Positions 43,377-53,010 of a stretch of DNA of 64,000 bases are shown one piece after another. The DNA lies in the NCBI RefSeq assembly GCF_902859825.1, contig NZ_CADIKB010000011.1, forward strand, positions 116,619 to 180,618, in the 5' to 3' direction. Source of the stretch: Paraburkholderia phenoliruptrix. Its GTDB lineage: Bacteria; Pseudomonadota; Gammaproteobacteria; Burkholderiales; Burkholderiaceae. The notes beneath the pieces are model-generated. The model did not search any database. It had not been told where the DNA came from and worked only from the letters and a program-made list of their open reading frames with translations. The position numbers were made by a program, and so were the translations under genes. Positions within the stretch are counted from its first letter, which is position 1. Each line of letters opens with the position of its first letter.

Positions 43377-44744
43377 ATGAAAAACGTGATGAGCTCGCTT
43401 AAGAGCGGCGACTGGCGCGCGTTGGTGGCGTGTTTCCTCTATTTCGACACCGGCTTCACCGTGTGGGTGCTGTACGGCCCGCTTGCGCCGTTCATCAGCA
43501 AAAGCATTTCCATGACGCCTGCGCAGCAGGGCCTGCTCGTCGCCGTACCGGTTCTCTCGGCGGCGATTCTGCGCGTGACGCTCGGCAACCTCTATCAGTC
43601 GGCCCACGGCAAGCGCATCGCGCTGCTCGGCGTGCTGCTCTCGGCCGTGCCGACCATCGTACTGCCGGTGCTGCCGTTCGTGCCGTCGTACACGCTGTTG
43701 CTGGTGCTCGGCGTGTTCCTCGGCGTCGGCGGGGCGAGTTTCGCGGTTGCTTTGCCGATGGCGGGCAGCAACTATCCGCCGAAAGTGCAAGGCCTCGTGC
43801 TGGGCCTTGCCGCCGCGGGCAACATCGGTGCAGTGCTGGACGGCTTCCTGTTCCCGCAACTCGCCACGCACTACGGCTGGCAGATGGCGACGGGCGGCGC
43901 ACTGCCGTTGCTCGCGATCGCTGCGATCACACTCTATTTCTGGGCCAACGACTCGGGCGTGAAAACCGGCAGCGTGCTGCGCGCGTTCGGCAGTTTCGTC
44001 GTGACGCTCGTCGGTCTGATCGTGCTCGTGCTGCTCGTCGAAGCAGGCATTTTCGGCGCGGGCAAGACGGGCGTGCTGCTGTTGCCCGTCATCGGCGCGC
44101 TGCTCGCAATTGCGGTGCTGCCCAAGCGCTATCGCGCGGTGCTGGCGGAGCGCGATACGTGGGTCATCATGCTCGTCTATAGCATCACGTTCGGCGGTTT
44201 CGTCGGCATGTCCTCGTATGTTTCGCTGCTGCTCACCAACCTCTATCAGCTTTCCAAAATCGACGCGGGCCTTTTCATGGCGCTGCTTGCGGCAACCGGC
44301 GCGCTGGTGCGTCCGCTCGGCGGCCTGATTGCCGACAAGGTATCCGGCGTGCGCGCACTCACCGTGCTGCTCGCAACGATCTCGCTCGCCGACTTCGTCT
44401 TCGCCGCGCTCATGCCGACGCTCGCCGGCGGCATTGCGTTGCTGGTGTGCCTGTATGTGGCGTTCGGGCTCGGCAATGGTGCGACGTTCCAGCTCGTGCC
44501 GCATCGCTGGGCTGGCCGAACCGGCTTGATGTCGGGCATCGTCGGTGCAGCGGGCGGGATCGGCGGCTTTTATCTGCCGGTGGTGATGGGCATCGCGAAG
44601 GAAAGCACCGGGTCGTATCAGATGGGCTTTGCGACTTTCGGTGCGCTCGCTGCCTGCGCGTTCCTCGCAATCGTTGCGCTGCGCCGGCCGTGGATGGCGT
44701 GGTCGATGCAATCGGCCGCTCTGCACGCTCATGCAACCGAATGA
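43377..44744 (+). CDS. narK: Nitrate/nitrite transporter (NarK/NasA, MFS)
   Basis: Inner-membrane MFS permease of 455 residues with 12 helices, nitrate-nitrite porter family. The family motifs are AAAGNIGAVLDGFLFP in helix 5 and GAAGGIGGFYLPVVMG in helix 11, with the substrate-binding arginines in ILRVTLGNLY and ATGALVRPLGGLIADKV. TAGGA precedes the ATG. Position next to cobA and sigma-54/NtrC-type signals makes nitrate uptake for assimilation more likely than respiratory exchange, so nasA would be an equally good name. Nitrate and nitrite reductase genes are not in the window. Confidence 0.92.
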   Translation: MKNVMSSLKSGDWRALVACFLYFDTGFTVWVLYGPLAPFISKSISMTPAQQGLLVAVPVLSAAILRVTLGNLYQSAHGKRIALLGVLLSAVPTIVLPVLPFVPSYTLLLVLGVFLGVGGASFAVALPMAGSNYPPKVQGLVLGLAAAGNIGAVLDGFLFPQLATHYGWQMATGGALPLLAIAAITLYFWANDSGVKTGSVLRAFGSFVVTLVGLIVLVLLVEAGIFGAGKTGVLLLPVIGALLAIAVLPKRYRAVLAERDTWVIMLVYSITFGGFVGMSSYVSLLLTNLYQLSKIDAGLFMALLAATGALVRPLGGLIADKVSGVRALTVLLATISLADFVFAALMPTLAGGIALLVCLYVAFGLGNGATFQLVPHRWAGRTGLMSGIVGAAGGIGGFYLPVVMGIAKESTGSYQMGFATFGALAACAFLAIVALRRPWMAWSMQSAALHAHATE

Positions 44745-44865
44745 CGCAACGCGCCCGTATGTCATGCTGAGTGCGAGGCAATAACGCGGTGCATCGACGG
44801 CTGCTCCGGCGCGCAACGACAAGCGTGCCGGCGCAGCCGCGCCGATCGGGTCTTCAGAAGTAGCT

Positions 44866-45576
44866 ATGCTCACAACACTAGAACGGTTTCAGACAACGAA
44901 GTCCGATGCAGCGGAAGCGGACGGCGTGTCCAACGAAGTATTGAGCTCGTTGATCAACATGGCCGGGCGTCAACGCATGCTTTCGCAGCGCATCGTTTTC
45001 AAGGCGATGCTCGCGCTGCGCCACAGCGACGGCGCACTCGCCATTGCTCAGGACACCTTGCGTACCTTCGCGGACAGTCATGCGGCGCTCATGCAAGGCC
45101 GCGACGGTTTGCCTGGGCTCTTTTCGCCGGCGCTGCGCGAGGCCTTCCATGGGAAGGAGAACGATACGCGCGACGGCAGGGGTACCGTCGCGAACAAAAT
45201 CGCCGATTTCATCGCCCTGGCGTCGGCGGCGCTCGACGCGATTGCGCGCGACTCGGCCCGAGCCGATGACGCCGTGCTCGCGCTGATCGCTTCAGCCGAT
45301 CCGCTGCTGAGCGACCTGCATAGCGTGACAGCGGTCTACGAACAGGAAAGCCGGCGAATTGCGCGCGTGCAGAAGAAGGAACAGCAGCAACTGATCGACC
45401 GCATCAAGTCGATCGCAAAGGAAGCGCATATCGTGTCCTTCAACGGTCAGATCGTGGCGAGCCGCACGAATGTGACGGGCCGCGAGTTCGCCGTCGTGGC
45501 AGGCGTGATGACTTCCATCACCAGGGAACTCGAAGCCGTGGTGAGCGCGTTCGTGAAGAAGACCGCGTCGGCCTGA
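44866..45576 (+). CDS. Soluble PilJ/NIT-type nitrate-sensor-like protein with MCP-like tail
   Basis: A 236-residue protein with no transmembrane helix. Residues 30-43 read INMAGRQRMLSQRI, the P-box pattern of PilJ-N/NarX-type nitrate sensors, followed by an all-helical sensor domain. The C-terminal helices contain EAHIVSFNGQIVASRTNVTG and REFAVVAGVMTSITREL (187-222), which resemble the hairpin tip of chemoreceptors (LALNAAIEAARAGE, GFAVVA). So a sensor head is joined to a shortened signalling hairpin, all in the cytoplasm. It sits 121 bases after narK. A role in nitrate sensing for this locus is inferred; NasR, by contrast, joins such a domain to an ANTAR domain, which is missing here. Confidence 0.75.
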   Translation: MLTTLERFQTTKSDAAEADGVSNEVLSSLINMAGRQRMLSQRIVFKAMLALRHSDGALAIAQDTLRTFADSHAALMQGRDGLPGLFSPALREAFHGKENDTRDGRGTVANKIADFIALASAALDAIARDSARADDAVLALIASADPLLSDLHSVTAVYEQESRRIARVQKKEQQQLIDRIKSIAKEAHIVSFNGQIVASRTNVTGREFAVVAGVMTSITRELEAVVSAFVKKTASA

Positions 45577-45595
45577 TCTCTGCGTTGCCGCTTTC

Positions 45596-45617
45596 CGCCC
45601 GGCAGTTTGTCCGGGCG
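45596..45617 (+). terminator. Hairpin after the sensor gene
   Basis: CGCCCGG (45596-45602) pairs with CCGGGCG (45611-45617) over an eight-base loop, 20 bases after the stop. There is no T tract, so termination is only suggested by position. Confidence 0.35.
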
Positions 45618-45826
45618 TGCACCGGTATGTGCCGTTCAGCTCGAAGTTCTGGGCTCGCGTATGAGGCACATCCCTGGATAAACGTGATTTTTTCGAATGT
45701 TTGTCCCGCGAATTACTCGCTTGTGGCCGCTCATGAGTGCGACAAAAATTCCGTCCATGCACTTTCGCATGCAGCCGGACACCTCCGGCCATGCGTTTCC
45801 GCAAGCAGAAAAAGAAGGAGACGAAC

Positions 45827-47281
45827 ATGCGACTCGACCGGAACTATGTGAACGGCCGCTTCCTCGAGCCAGCCGCGGACGCGGGCTCACCCGGGAGCCA
45901 GGAGCACATCGCCGTCTACAACCCGGCGACCGAAACGCTCATTGCGCACGTCACGGCGGCGACCCGCGCAAACGTCCTTGCCGCGGTAAATGCCGCCGCG
46001 CTCGCGCAAAAGGCGTGGCGCAAGCTGCCGTCCGTCGAACGCGGGGCCTGGCTGCACAAGCTCGCGGACGCGCTCACCGAATGCGCGCCGGCCATCGGCG
46101 CGGCGCTGGCACTGGAATCGGGCAAGAGTCTCGCCGACGCCACGAACGAGGCGATATACGCCGCTCAGATCACCCGTTACCACGCCGAGTGGGCGCGTCG
46201 CATCGAGGGCGAGGTGATTCCGAGCGACACGCCCGACGAAAACCTCGTCCTGCATCGCGAGCCGATTGGTGTGGTCGCTTGCCTGATTCCGTTCAACTAT
46301 CCGGTCTACACCTTCATGCGCAAGGTGGCGCCCGCGCTGATCGCGGGCAACACGGTCGTCGTGCGCCCGAGCAACAACACGCCGACTTCGGCGTTCGAAA
46401 TCGCGAAGGCAGTGGAGAAGGCGGGTCTGCCCGCGGGCGTCGTGAACATTCTCGCAATGGACCATGCGAGCGCCGAGACGCTTTGCACGCATCCCCGGGT
46501 CGGCATGATCACCTTGACGGGCAGCGTGGCCGCGGGCCGCAAGGTGCTCGAGTATTGCAAGGCCAACATCGCGAAGCCGTCGCTGGAACTGGGCGGCAAG
46601 ACGCCCGCCATCATCGAGGCGGATGCTGATCTGGAGAAAGCCGCGCGCGAACTGGTCGCCTCGAAAACCACGCACTGCGGGCAGCTTTGCACGGCGATCG
46701 AGCGCGTCTACGTACACGAATGCGTGCATGACCGCTTCGTCGCGCTGCTCAAACGCCACATGAGCGCGGTCGAATTCGGCGACCGCAGCGAGCATCCGTC
46801 GCTGATGGGACCGCTCGTCAATGAAGCGTCGCGTCAGTCGATTCACGCGATGGTCGAACGCGCCATCGCGGCCGGCGCCACCTTGGAGACGGGCGGCAAG
46901 CTGCCGGCGTCGGCGCGAAGTAAGGGCTTCTTCTATCCGGCCACGCTGCTGTCGAACTGCCGCCAGGACATGGAGATCGTGCAGGAAGAGACCTTCGGCC
47001 CCGTCATGCCGGTCATCCCATACCGCACGCTCGACGAAGCACTGGAGATGGCCAACGACCACCAGTTCGGCTTGTCCTCGGTGCTGTACACGGAGAACTA
47101 TCGCAGCGCGATGAAGATCGCGAACGGCATCGAGGCCGGCGAACTGTACATCAACCGCACGCCGGCCGACCCGTATCAGGGCTTTCACGCGGGCTGGAAA
47201 CGTTCGGGTCTGGGCGGCGACGACGGCAAGCACGGCATGCTCGAATTCACGCAAACGCGTCTTGTGGTCATGAGGTACTGA
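45827..47281 (+). CDS. NAD(P)-dependent aldehyde dehydrogenase (AldA-like)
   Basis: Aldehyde dehydrogenase of 484 residues. Catalytic residues are the Cys in HCGQLCTAIERVYV and the Glu in PSLELGGKTPAIIEAD; the cofactor fold has CLIPFNYPVYTFMRKVAPAL and ITLTGSVAAGRKV. The sequence is closest in feel to the lactaldehyde/glycolaldehyde AldA group. AAGGAG precedes the ATG at 45827. It heads a four-gene catabolic operon with an MFS permease, an enolase-superfamily dehydratase and a GMC oxidoreductase, so oxidation of a sugar-acid-derived or alcohol-derived aldehyde is likely. The natural substrate is not known. Confidence 0.9.
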   Translation: MRLDRNYVNGRFLEPAADAGSPGSQEHIAVYNPATETLIAHVTAATRANVLAAVNAAALAQKAWRKLPSVERGAWLHKLADALTECAPAIGAALALESGKSLADATNEAIYAAQITRYHAEWARRIEGEVIPSDTPDENLVLHREPIGVVACLIPFNYPVYTFMRKVAPALIAGNTVVVRPSNNTPTSAFEIAKAVEKAGLPAGVVNILAMDHASAETLCTHPRVGMITLTGSVAAGRKVLEYCKANIAKPSLELGGKTPAIIEADADLEKAARELVASKTTHCGQLCTAIERVYVHECVHDRFVALLKRHMSAVEFGDRSEHPSLMGPLVNEASRQSIHAMVERAIAAGATLETGGKLPASARSKGFFYPATLLSNCRQDMEIVQEETFGPVMPVIPYRTLDEALEMANDHQFGLSSVLYTENYRSAMKIANGIEAGELYINRTPADPYQGFHAGWKRSGLGGDDGKHGMLEFTQTRLVVMRY

Positions 47282-47442
47282 GTCCGGCCGGCGCGCGCCG
47301 CGCCGTGCAGGACTATGTGCAAGGCGCGGCGCGCGCTGGCCCTGCATTCGTCGACACGCAGCGAAACCGCTGCGATTCAAAACAAAAGAGATTGGAGACC
47401 TATGGGCCGCGGATGCGGCACGGCGTCTCCCAGGAGGCTCAC

Positions 47443-48813
47443 GTGTCATCTCACCCCGCTCGTCCCGCTTCGAACCCTGCCGCGCTCGCGTTGGGCGCCA
47501 CAGCGCAAGCTGCGCACCACGACGCCCAGGTCACCAGGGCACGCCGATACACGCAATTGATGCTGCTGGTTCTCGCCGCCGGCGCGATCTATCCGATCCT
47601 CTATCTGCGGCAGGTGTATCAGCCGACCATGCTCGAGGTTTTCCATATCACCGACAGCCAGCTCGGCTACCTGTACTCGTCGCTCGGCACGATTTTTCTG
47701 CTGAGCTATCTGCCGAGCGGCTGGCTCGCGGATCGCCTCGCGCCACGCATGCTGATCTGTTTTTCGCTGATCGCCACCGGCGCACTGGGGCTCTGGTATT
47801 CGACCGCGCCTTCGTTTCAGATGCTGATGGTGATCTTCGGCGGCTGGGGTTTGTCGACGGGCTTGACGTTCTGGGCCGCCGTCATCAAGCGGGTGGCGAC
47901 CATCGCCGGCGCCGGCGAGCAGGGCCGCTTCTTCGGTCTGCTCGACGGCGGGCGCGGGCTTATCGAGGCGATGCTGGCGACCGTCGCGATTACGCTCTTC
48001 GCGTGGGCCACGCAGACAAAGGGGGAATCCGTCGCGACGGGTTTCCGGATAGTCGTCTATCTGTACGCGTTTTTGTGCATCGCGCTGGGTATCGTGCTCG
48101 CGCTGGTGAAGGATCCGCAAGGCGGAGTGCACGCCGACGCCGCGCACGGAACGCATGACGCGAATCGTGTCGCAACGGGCACGCGTCGCGGCAACGTCCT
48201 TGCGGACCTTGCGACGCTCGCGAAAATCCCGGCGCTGTGGCTCGTGGCGGCCATCGTGTTTTGCGGCTACCAGGTGTTCTGGGCGACTTACAGCTTCTCC
48301 GCCTATCTGCACGAAGGCGATATTGGCCTGACGGTCGTGATGGCCGGCACGATTACCACGCTGAAACTGTGGATGCGGCCAATCGGCGGAATCGGCGGCG
48401 GCTTTCTCGGCGACCGTTACTCGAAGGTGTCGGTGCTGGTTATCGCGCTGTTCCTCGCAGCGCTGTCGCTCGGTGCACTGATGGCGGCGCCCCGCATTTC
48501 GAGCCATGTGCTGCTGGTTTTCCTCGTGCTCTTCATCGGCATTCTGACCTACGCGATTCGCGGGCTCTACTGGTCGCTGCTGGAGCGCTGCAACATTCCC
48601 GTCTCGACAGTGGGCCTCGCCATCGGCCTCATCTCCGTACTCGGTTACTCGCCGGACGTGTTTCTGCCGCTCATCAACGGCTATCTGACCGAGAGGTTCC
48701 CGGGCGTATTCGGCTATCAGCTGTACTTCGGCTATGTGGCCGCAATGGCGGCGCTCGGCGGTTGTGCCGGGCTGGCATTGAGAAGCCTGCTTAACAGGAA
48801 AGAGGGTGCATAA
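47443..48813 (+). CDS. MFS transporter (sugar-phosphate/organic-acid type)
   Basis: Inner-membrane permease of 456 residues with 12 helices. Segments include LYLRQVYQPTMLEVFHITDS, LPSGWLADRLAPRML (MFS motif A), FFGLLDGGRGLIEAML and WMRPIGGIGGGFLGDRYSKV. The N terminus is a 35-residue Ala/His-rich extension. AGGAGG is five bases before the GTG at 47443; an ATG at 47413 has no site, so GTG is preferred. It stops directly before the dehydratase gene (TAA then ATG), and the substrate is probably the sugar acid or alcohol handled by the neighbouring enzymes. Confidence 0.88.
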   Translation: MSSHPARPASNPAALALGATAQAAHHDAQVTRARRYTQLMLLVLAAGAIYPILYLRQVYQPTMLEVFHITDSQLGYLYSSLGTIFLLSYLPSGWLADRLAPRMLICFSLIATGALGLWYSTAPSFQMLMVIFGGWGLSTGLTFWAAVIKRVATIAGAGEQGRFFGLLDGGRGLIEAMLATVAITLFAWATQTKGESVATGFRIVVYLYAFLCIALGIVLALVKDPQGGVHADAAHGTHDANRVATGTRRGNVLADLATLAKIPALWLVAAIVFCGYQVFWATYSFSAYLHEGDIGLTVVMAGTITTLKLWMRPIGGIGGGFLGDRYSKVSVLVIALFLAALSLGALMAAPRISSHVLLVFLVLFIGILTYAIRGLYWSLLERCNIPVSTVGLAIGLISVLGYSPDVFLPLINGYLTERFPGVFGYQLYFGYVAAMAALGGCAGLALRSLLNRKEGA

Positions 48814-50031
48814 ATGAAAGTGGTCTCGCTCGAAACGCATGTGGTGGCCGTGCCGCCGCCGCATCTCGGCGGCATGTACTGGATCTTCGTCAAGCTCAAG
48901 ACCGATTGCGGCATTGAAGGCGTCGGCGAAATCTATTCGGCGACGTTCCACCCGAAAGCGATGACGCCTATCGTCGACGACGTCTTTGCCCGCTATCTGC
49001 TCGACCGTGATCCGCATCATGTTGAGCGGCTGTGGCGCGAAGCCTATTCGAGCGGCTTCACGCAACGCCCCGACCTGACGATGATGGGTGTGGTGAGCGG
49101 CCTCGAAATGGCGTGCTGGGACATTATCGGCAAAGCGGCGGGCAAGCCGGTGTACGAGTTGCTCGGCGGCATGGTCAATCCGCGCCTGCGTTCGTACACG
49201 TACCTGTATCCGAAGAACGCACGCGGCGAATACGACTACGACGATCCCGACCTCGCCGCCGAATGCGCCGCCGCGAACGTGAAGCGCGGCTTTACCGCGG
49301 TGAAGTTCGATCCGGCCGGGCCGTATACCGCGTACTCGGGCCATCAATTGTCGCTGGACGTGCTCGATCGCTGCGAGACGTTTTGCCAGCGCGTACGCGA
49401 AGCGGTAGGCAGCAAGGCGGACCTGCTGTTCGGCACACATGGGCAGATGGTGCCCTCATCGGCGATCCGGCTTGCGAAGCGCCTCGAAAAATACGACCCG
49501 CTGTGGTTCGAAGAGCCGGTACCGCCCGGTCAGGAAGATGCGATGGCGCAAGTCGCGCGCCACACGAGCATTCCGGTTGCAGCTGGCGAGCGGCTTACTA
49601 CGAAGTACGAGTTTTTCAGGCTGCTGCAAGCGGGCGCGGCGTCAATTCTGCAATTGAACGTGGCGCGCGTGGGCGGGCTGCTGGAAGCAAAGAAAGTCGC
49701 GGCGCTCGCCGAGGTGTACTACGCGCAGATCGCGCCGCATTTGTACAACGGTCCGATCGGCGCGGCGGCCAGCATTCAACTCGCGGCCTGCACGCCGAAC
49801 TTCCTGATTCAGGAAAGCATCGGCACGTGGGACGGTTTTCATGCAGCAGTGCTGAGGAAACCGATTCAGTGGGAGAACGGCTACATCATTCCGTCGGCCG
49901 AGCCCGGCCTCGGCGTCGAATTGAATATGGAAGTCGTTGCGCAGCACACGCCGTACACAGGCGAGCGTCTGCATCTGCAAATGGCCGCGCAACCGGCCGA
50001 CGTGAAAGACCTGGCGCCGGCCAAAGGCTGA
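48814..50031 (+). CDS. Enolase-superfamily (mandelate racemase/dehydratase) enzyme
   Basis: A 405-residue member of the mandelate racemase/muconate lactonizing enzyme group. It has a capping domain (VKLKTDCGIEGVGEIYSATF), the MACWDIIGKAAGKPVYELLG motif, a barrel with AVKFDPAGPYT, and metal-ligand strands FGTHGQM, WFEEPVPPG and PVAAGERLTT. At the first ligand strand the usual Asp-x-x or Asp-Asn is not evident (GTHGQ), while the two Glu strands are normal. Sugar-acid dehydratases (galactonate/mannonate types) are the nearest functional class from context with an aldehyde dehydrogenase and a permease. AGAGGG precedes the ATG. The exact substrate is open. Confidence 0.85.
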   Translation: MKVVSLETHVVAVPPPHLGGMYWIFVKLKTDCGIEGVGEIYSATFHPKAMTPIVDDVFARYLLDRDPHHVERLWREAYSSGFTQRPDLTMMGVVSGLEMACWDIIGKAAGKPVYELLGGMVNPRLRSYTYLYPKNARGEYDYDDPDLAAECAAANVKRGFTAVKFDPAGPYTAYSGHQLSLDVLDRCETFCQRVREAVGSKADLLFGTHGQMVPSSAIRLAKRLEKYDPLWFEEPVPPGQEDAMAQVARHTSIPVAAGERLTTKYEFFRLLQAGAASILQLNVARVGGLLEAKKVAALAEVYYAQIAPHLYNGPIGAAASIQLAACTPNFLIQESIGTWDGFHAAVLRKPIQWENGYIIPSAEPGLGVELNMEVVAQHTPYTGERLHLQMAAQPADVKDLAPAKG

Positions 50032-50096
50032 ACATGCGTTCAGCATCCTGCTGCATTCAACCTTTTTGAGCTGAGCGCCGTCTGGCGACAAAGAGC

Positions 50097-51758
50097 ATGA
50101 ACTACGATTACATTATTGTCGGCGCGGGTTCGGCGGGCTGCATTCTCGCCAACCGCCTGTCGGCGTCGGGCCAATACTCGGTGCTGCTGCTCGAAGCGGG
50201 CGGCAAGGACAGCTCGTTCTGGTTCCGGGTCCCGGTGGGCTTCACCAGGACCTACTACAACGAAACCTATAACTGGATGTATTACAGTGAGCCCGAAAAG
50301 GAACTCGGCAACCGGTCCCTCTACTGCCCGCGCGGCAAGGTGCAGGGCGGCTCGGGCTCGATCAACGCGATGATCTACGTGCGCGGCCAGCCGGCTGATT
50401 TCGACGATTGGGCCGCCGCCGGCAACCCCGGCTGGGCATATCGCGACGTGTTGCCGTATTTCCGCAAGCTCGAATCGCATCCGCTCGGCAATTCTCCCTA
50501 CCACGGCGCCGAGGGCCCCATCCGTATTTCGCCGATGAAAGACGCCGCGCACCCGATTTGTCATGTGTTCCTGAAGGGCTGCGATCAGGCGGGCTATGCA
50601 CACAGCGAGGACTTCAATGGCGCGCAATTCGAAGGCGCCGGCATTTACGACGCGAATACGCGCAATGGAGCGCGTTCGTCGAGCAGCTTCGAATATCTGC
50701 ATCCGGCGCTGGCGCGCGAGAATCTCAAGGTCGAACACCACGTATTGGTCGACCGGGTGCTATTCGCGGGCAAGCGGCGCGCGATCGGCGTAAGCGTGAC
50801 GCAAAACGGCGCTGCGCGGCGTTTCATGGCGAATCGCGAGGTGATTTTATGCGCGGGGGCAGTGGATTCGCCAAAGCTGCTGCAACTCTCCGGCGTTGGC
50901 GATACTGCACTGCTCGCGAAACACGGCATCGCGACGGTCAAGGAACTGCCGGCGGTCGGCCGCAATCTGCAAGATCATTTGTGCGTGAGTTTCTACTACC
51001 GCGCCAACGTGAAGACGCTGAACGACGAGATGCGGCCGCTTCTCGGCAAGCTCAAGCTCGGGCTGCAATATCTGTTCACGCGCAAGGGGCCGCTTGCAAT
51101 GAGCGTCAATCAGTCGGGCGGTTTCTTCAGAGGCAGTGAGCAGGAGACGCAGCCCAACCTGCAGCTTTACTTCAATCCACTGTCGTATCGCATTCCGAAG
51201 AGCAACAGAGCGACGCTCGAACCGGAGCCGTACTCGGGTTTCCTGCTCGCGTTCAACCCGTGCCGGCCAACGAGCCGCGGTTCGATCGAGATCGCGTCGA
51301 ATCGCCCGGAAGACGCGGCCAGGATTCGCCTGAACGCGCTCACCACGCAAAAGGATATCGACGAGGTCATTCAAGGTTGCGAGCTGGTGCGCAAGGTGAT
51401 GGCCTCGCCGGCACTGAAAGCGATCACCGTCGAGGAAATCTCACCGGGGCCGCAGGTGGCGACGCGCGAAGGCTTCCTGCAGTATTTCCGCGAGCAGTCG
51501 GGCTCCATCTATCACCTGTGCGGCTCGTGCGCGATGGGCGACGATCCGCGCAGCTCGGTCGTGGATGCGCGTTTGCGCGTGCATGGCATGGACGGTTTGC
51601 GCGTGGTCGACGCGTCGATCTTTCCGAACATCACCTCCGGCAATATCAATGCGCCGACCATGATGGTCGCGGAGAAGGGCGCCGACCTGATTCTCGAAGA
51701 CGCGGCAGCCGAAGCCGCGCGTGCGCGCGATCTGGCGGAGCTGGCCAGCGCGGCTTGA
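50097..51758 (+). CDS. GMC-family FAD oxidoreductase
   Basis: FAD-dependent glucose-methanol-choline oxidoreductase of 553 residues. The ADP-binding fold is YDYIIVGAGSAGCILANRLS, followed by the GMC signature PRGKVQGGSGSINAMIYVRG, CAGAVDSPKLLQLSGVGD, and a C-terminal HLCGSCAMG plus VVDASIFPNITSGNINAPTM, which holds the catalytic His/Asn pair. It resembles choline or alcohol dehydrogenases of catabolic clusters. It closes the operon, 65 bases after the dehydratase. No signal peptide is visible. It may oxidise the primary alcohol whose aldehyde is then used by the ALDH at 45827. Confidence 0.9.
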   Translation: MNYDYIIVGAGSAGCILANRLSASGQYSVLLLEAGGKDSSFWFRVPVGFTRTYYNETYNWMYYSEPEKELGNRSLYCPRGKVQGGSGSINAMIYVRGQPADFDDWAAAGNPGWAYRDVLPYFRKLESHPLGNSPYHGAEGPIRISPMKDAAHPICHVFLKGCDQAGYAHSEDFNGAQFEGAGIYDANTRNGARSSSSFEYLHPALARENLKVEHHVLVDRVLFAGKRRAIGVSVTQNGAARRFMANREVILCAGAVDSPKLLQLSGVGDTALLAKHGIATVKELPAVGRNLQDHLCVSFYYRANVKTLNDEMRPLLGKLKLGLQYLFTRKGPLAMSVNQSGGFFRGSEQETQPNLQLYFNPLSYRIPKSNRATLEPEPYSGFLLAFNPCRPTSRGSIEIASNRPEDAARIRLNALTTQKDIDEVIQGCELVRKVMASPALKAITVEEISPGPQVATREGFLQYFREQSGSIYHLCGSCAMGDDPRSSVVDARLRVHGMDGLRVVDASIFPNITSGNINAPTMMVAEKGADLILEDAAAEAARARDLAELASAA

Positions 51759-51862
51759 CGCCGGTCGCGCCCGTTCCGGCGCGTCAGCGCGCCGCGCCGG
51801 CGAGCTCTGGCCGGCAAGCTTCCCCACGCGTGCAACTCCAGCGACCGCACTCGCCGCCGCGC

Positions 51863-52795
51863 CTACACGTCGCCCAGCGGCACGGCCTCCGAAGTCTCGA
51901 ACGACCGCTCGCCCAGCCAGATCTCCTGTTGGAGCCAGTCGCGAAACAGCGCCACGTGCGGCAGCTCGTCCTGCCCGGCGCGCGTGACGAGCCAGTACGA
52001 CTGGTGGCCGTCCGCATGCACGTTCAGCACCTGCACGAGCCGGCCCTCGGCGATTTCGCGGGCGACCATGTAACGATCGGCAATCGTCACCCCGAGCCCG
52101 TCGATGGCCGCACGGATCGCATGGTCGAGCAGATCGAATTCGTAACCGCCGCGCGTATCCACGTTGTCGATACCGGCAGCCTTCAGCCAGTGCTGCCACG
52201 TGAGGTAGCGCTGGTCTGCGTTGGCCAGCACGTGCAGCAGCGTGAATTCGTTGAGATCGATCGTCGCGCGGCCGGCCTGGCGCGCGAGCAGCGCCGGCGC
52301 GCAGACGGCCACGTGGCGCTCGTTCATCAACAGACGATTGTCGAAACCTTCCCATTCGCCATTACCGAAGCGGATCGCGCAGTCGAGCGCACCGGATTCC
52401 GCGAGCTGGTCGTCGAGGCGGGTGGACAGACTCAGTTCGAGGTGCGGATGCGCATCACGCAGCCGGCCTAGGCGCGGCATCAGCCAGCGGCTCGTGAAAG
52501 TGGGCGGAGCGTTGATGCGCAGCCGGTTGCGATGTGTTTTCTCCTGCAGGCTGCGCACGGTGAGTTCGATGCGGTCGAACGATTGCTGCAGCGCTTGCAG
52601 CAGCACGCGGCCGGCCGCCGACAGTTCGAGATGGTGGTGATGGCGTTGCAGCAGTGTCTCGCCGATCTGCGCCTCCAGTTGACGCACTTGCCGGCTCACC
52701 GCGCTTTGCGTGACGTTCAGCAATTCCGCGGCGCGGGTAAAGCTGCCCGTGCGGCCAGCCACTTCGAAGGCTTTGAGCGCGTTCAGCGCCGGCAT
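51863..52795 (-). CDS. LysR-family transcriptional regulator
   Basis: A 310-residue LTTR of the GcvA/AmpR-like group. The N-terminal winged HTH reads LNALKAFEVAGRTGSFTRAA and LLNVTQSAVSRQVRQLEAQI, and the effector domain begins near HRNRLRINAPPTFTSRWLMP. ATG at 52795 gives the usual N terminus; a TTG at 52807 would add four residues, and neither has a clear ribosome site. It is convergent with the catabolic operon rather than divergent, so control of that operon is possible but not indicated by promoter geometry. Confidence 0.88.
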   Translation of the reverse strand: MPALNALKAFEVAGRTGSFTRAAELLNVTQSAVSRQVRQLEAQIGETLLQRHHHHLELSAAGRVLLQALQQSFDRIELTVRSLQEKTHRNRLRINAPPTFTSRWLMPRLGRLRDAHPHLELSLSTRLDDQLAESGALDCAIRFGNGEWEGFDNRLLMNERHVAVCAPALLARQAGRATIDLNEFTLLHVLANADQRYLTWQHWLKAAGIDNVDTRGGYEFDLLDHAIRAAIDGLGVTIADRYMVAREIAEGRLVQVLNVHADGHQSYWLVTRAGQDELPHVALFRDWLQQEIWLGERSFETSEAVPLGDV

Positions 52796-53010
52796 TTTGC
52801 GTTTCAAGATATCGGACGGGGAGAGAGAAGCGCGGTGCGCAAGGTGCCCGGTATTCTAGCGGTTGGAGCGCACGGGACGATGCGCTGTCGCGGCGTTTTT
52901 GCCGGGCTCCGGCACGGGTTTCCTGCCGCGGTTTGACGAGCCCGCTGGTGTGGGCGCGTGTCGGCGCGCCTTGCCGCGTCTGCTATCCGAAACGGGCGCG
53001 GCGCCGCAAA

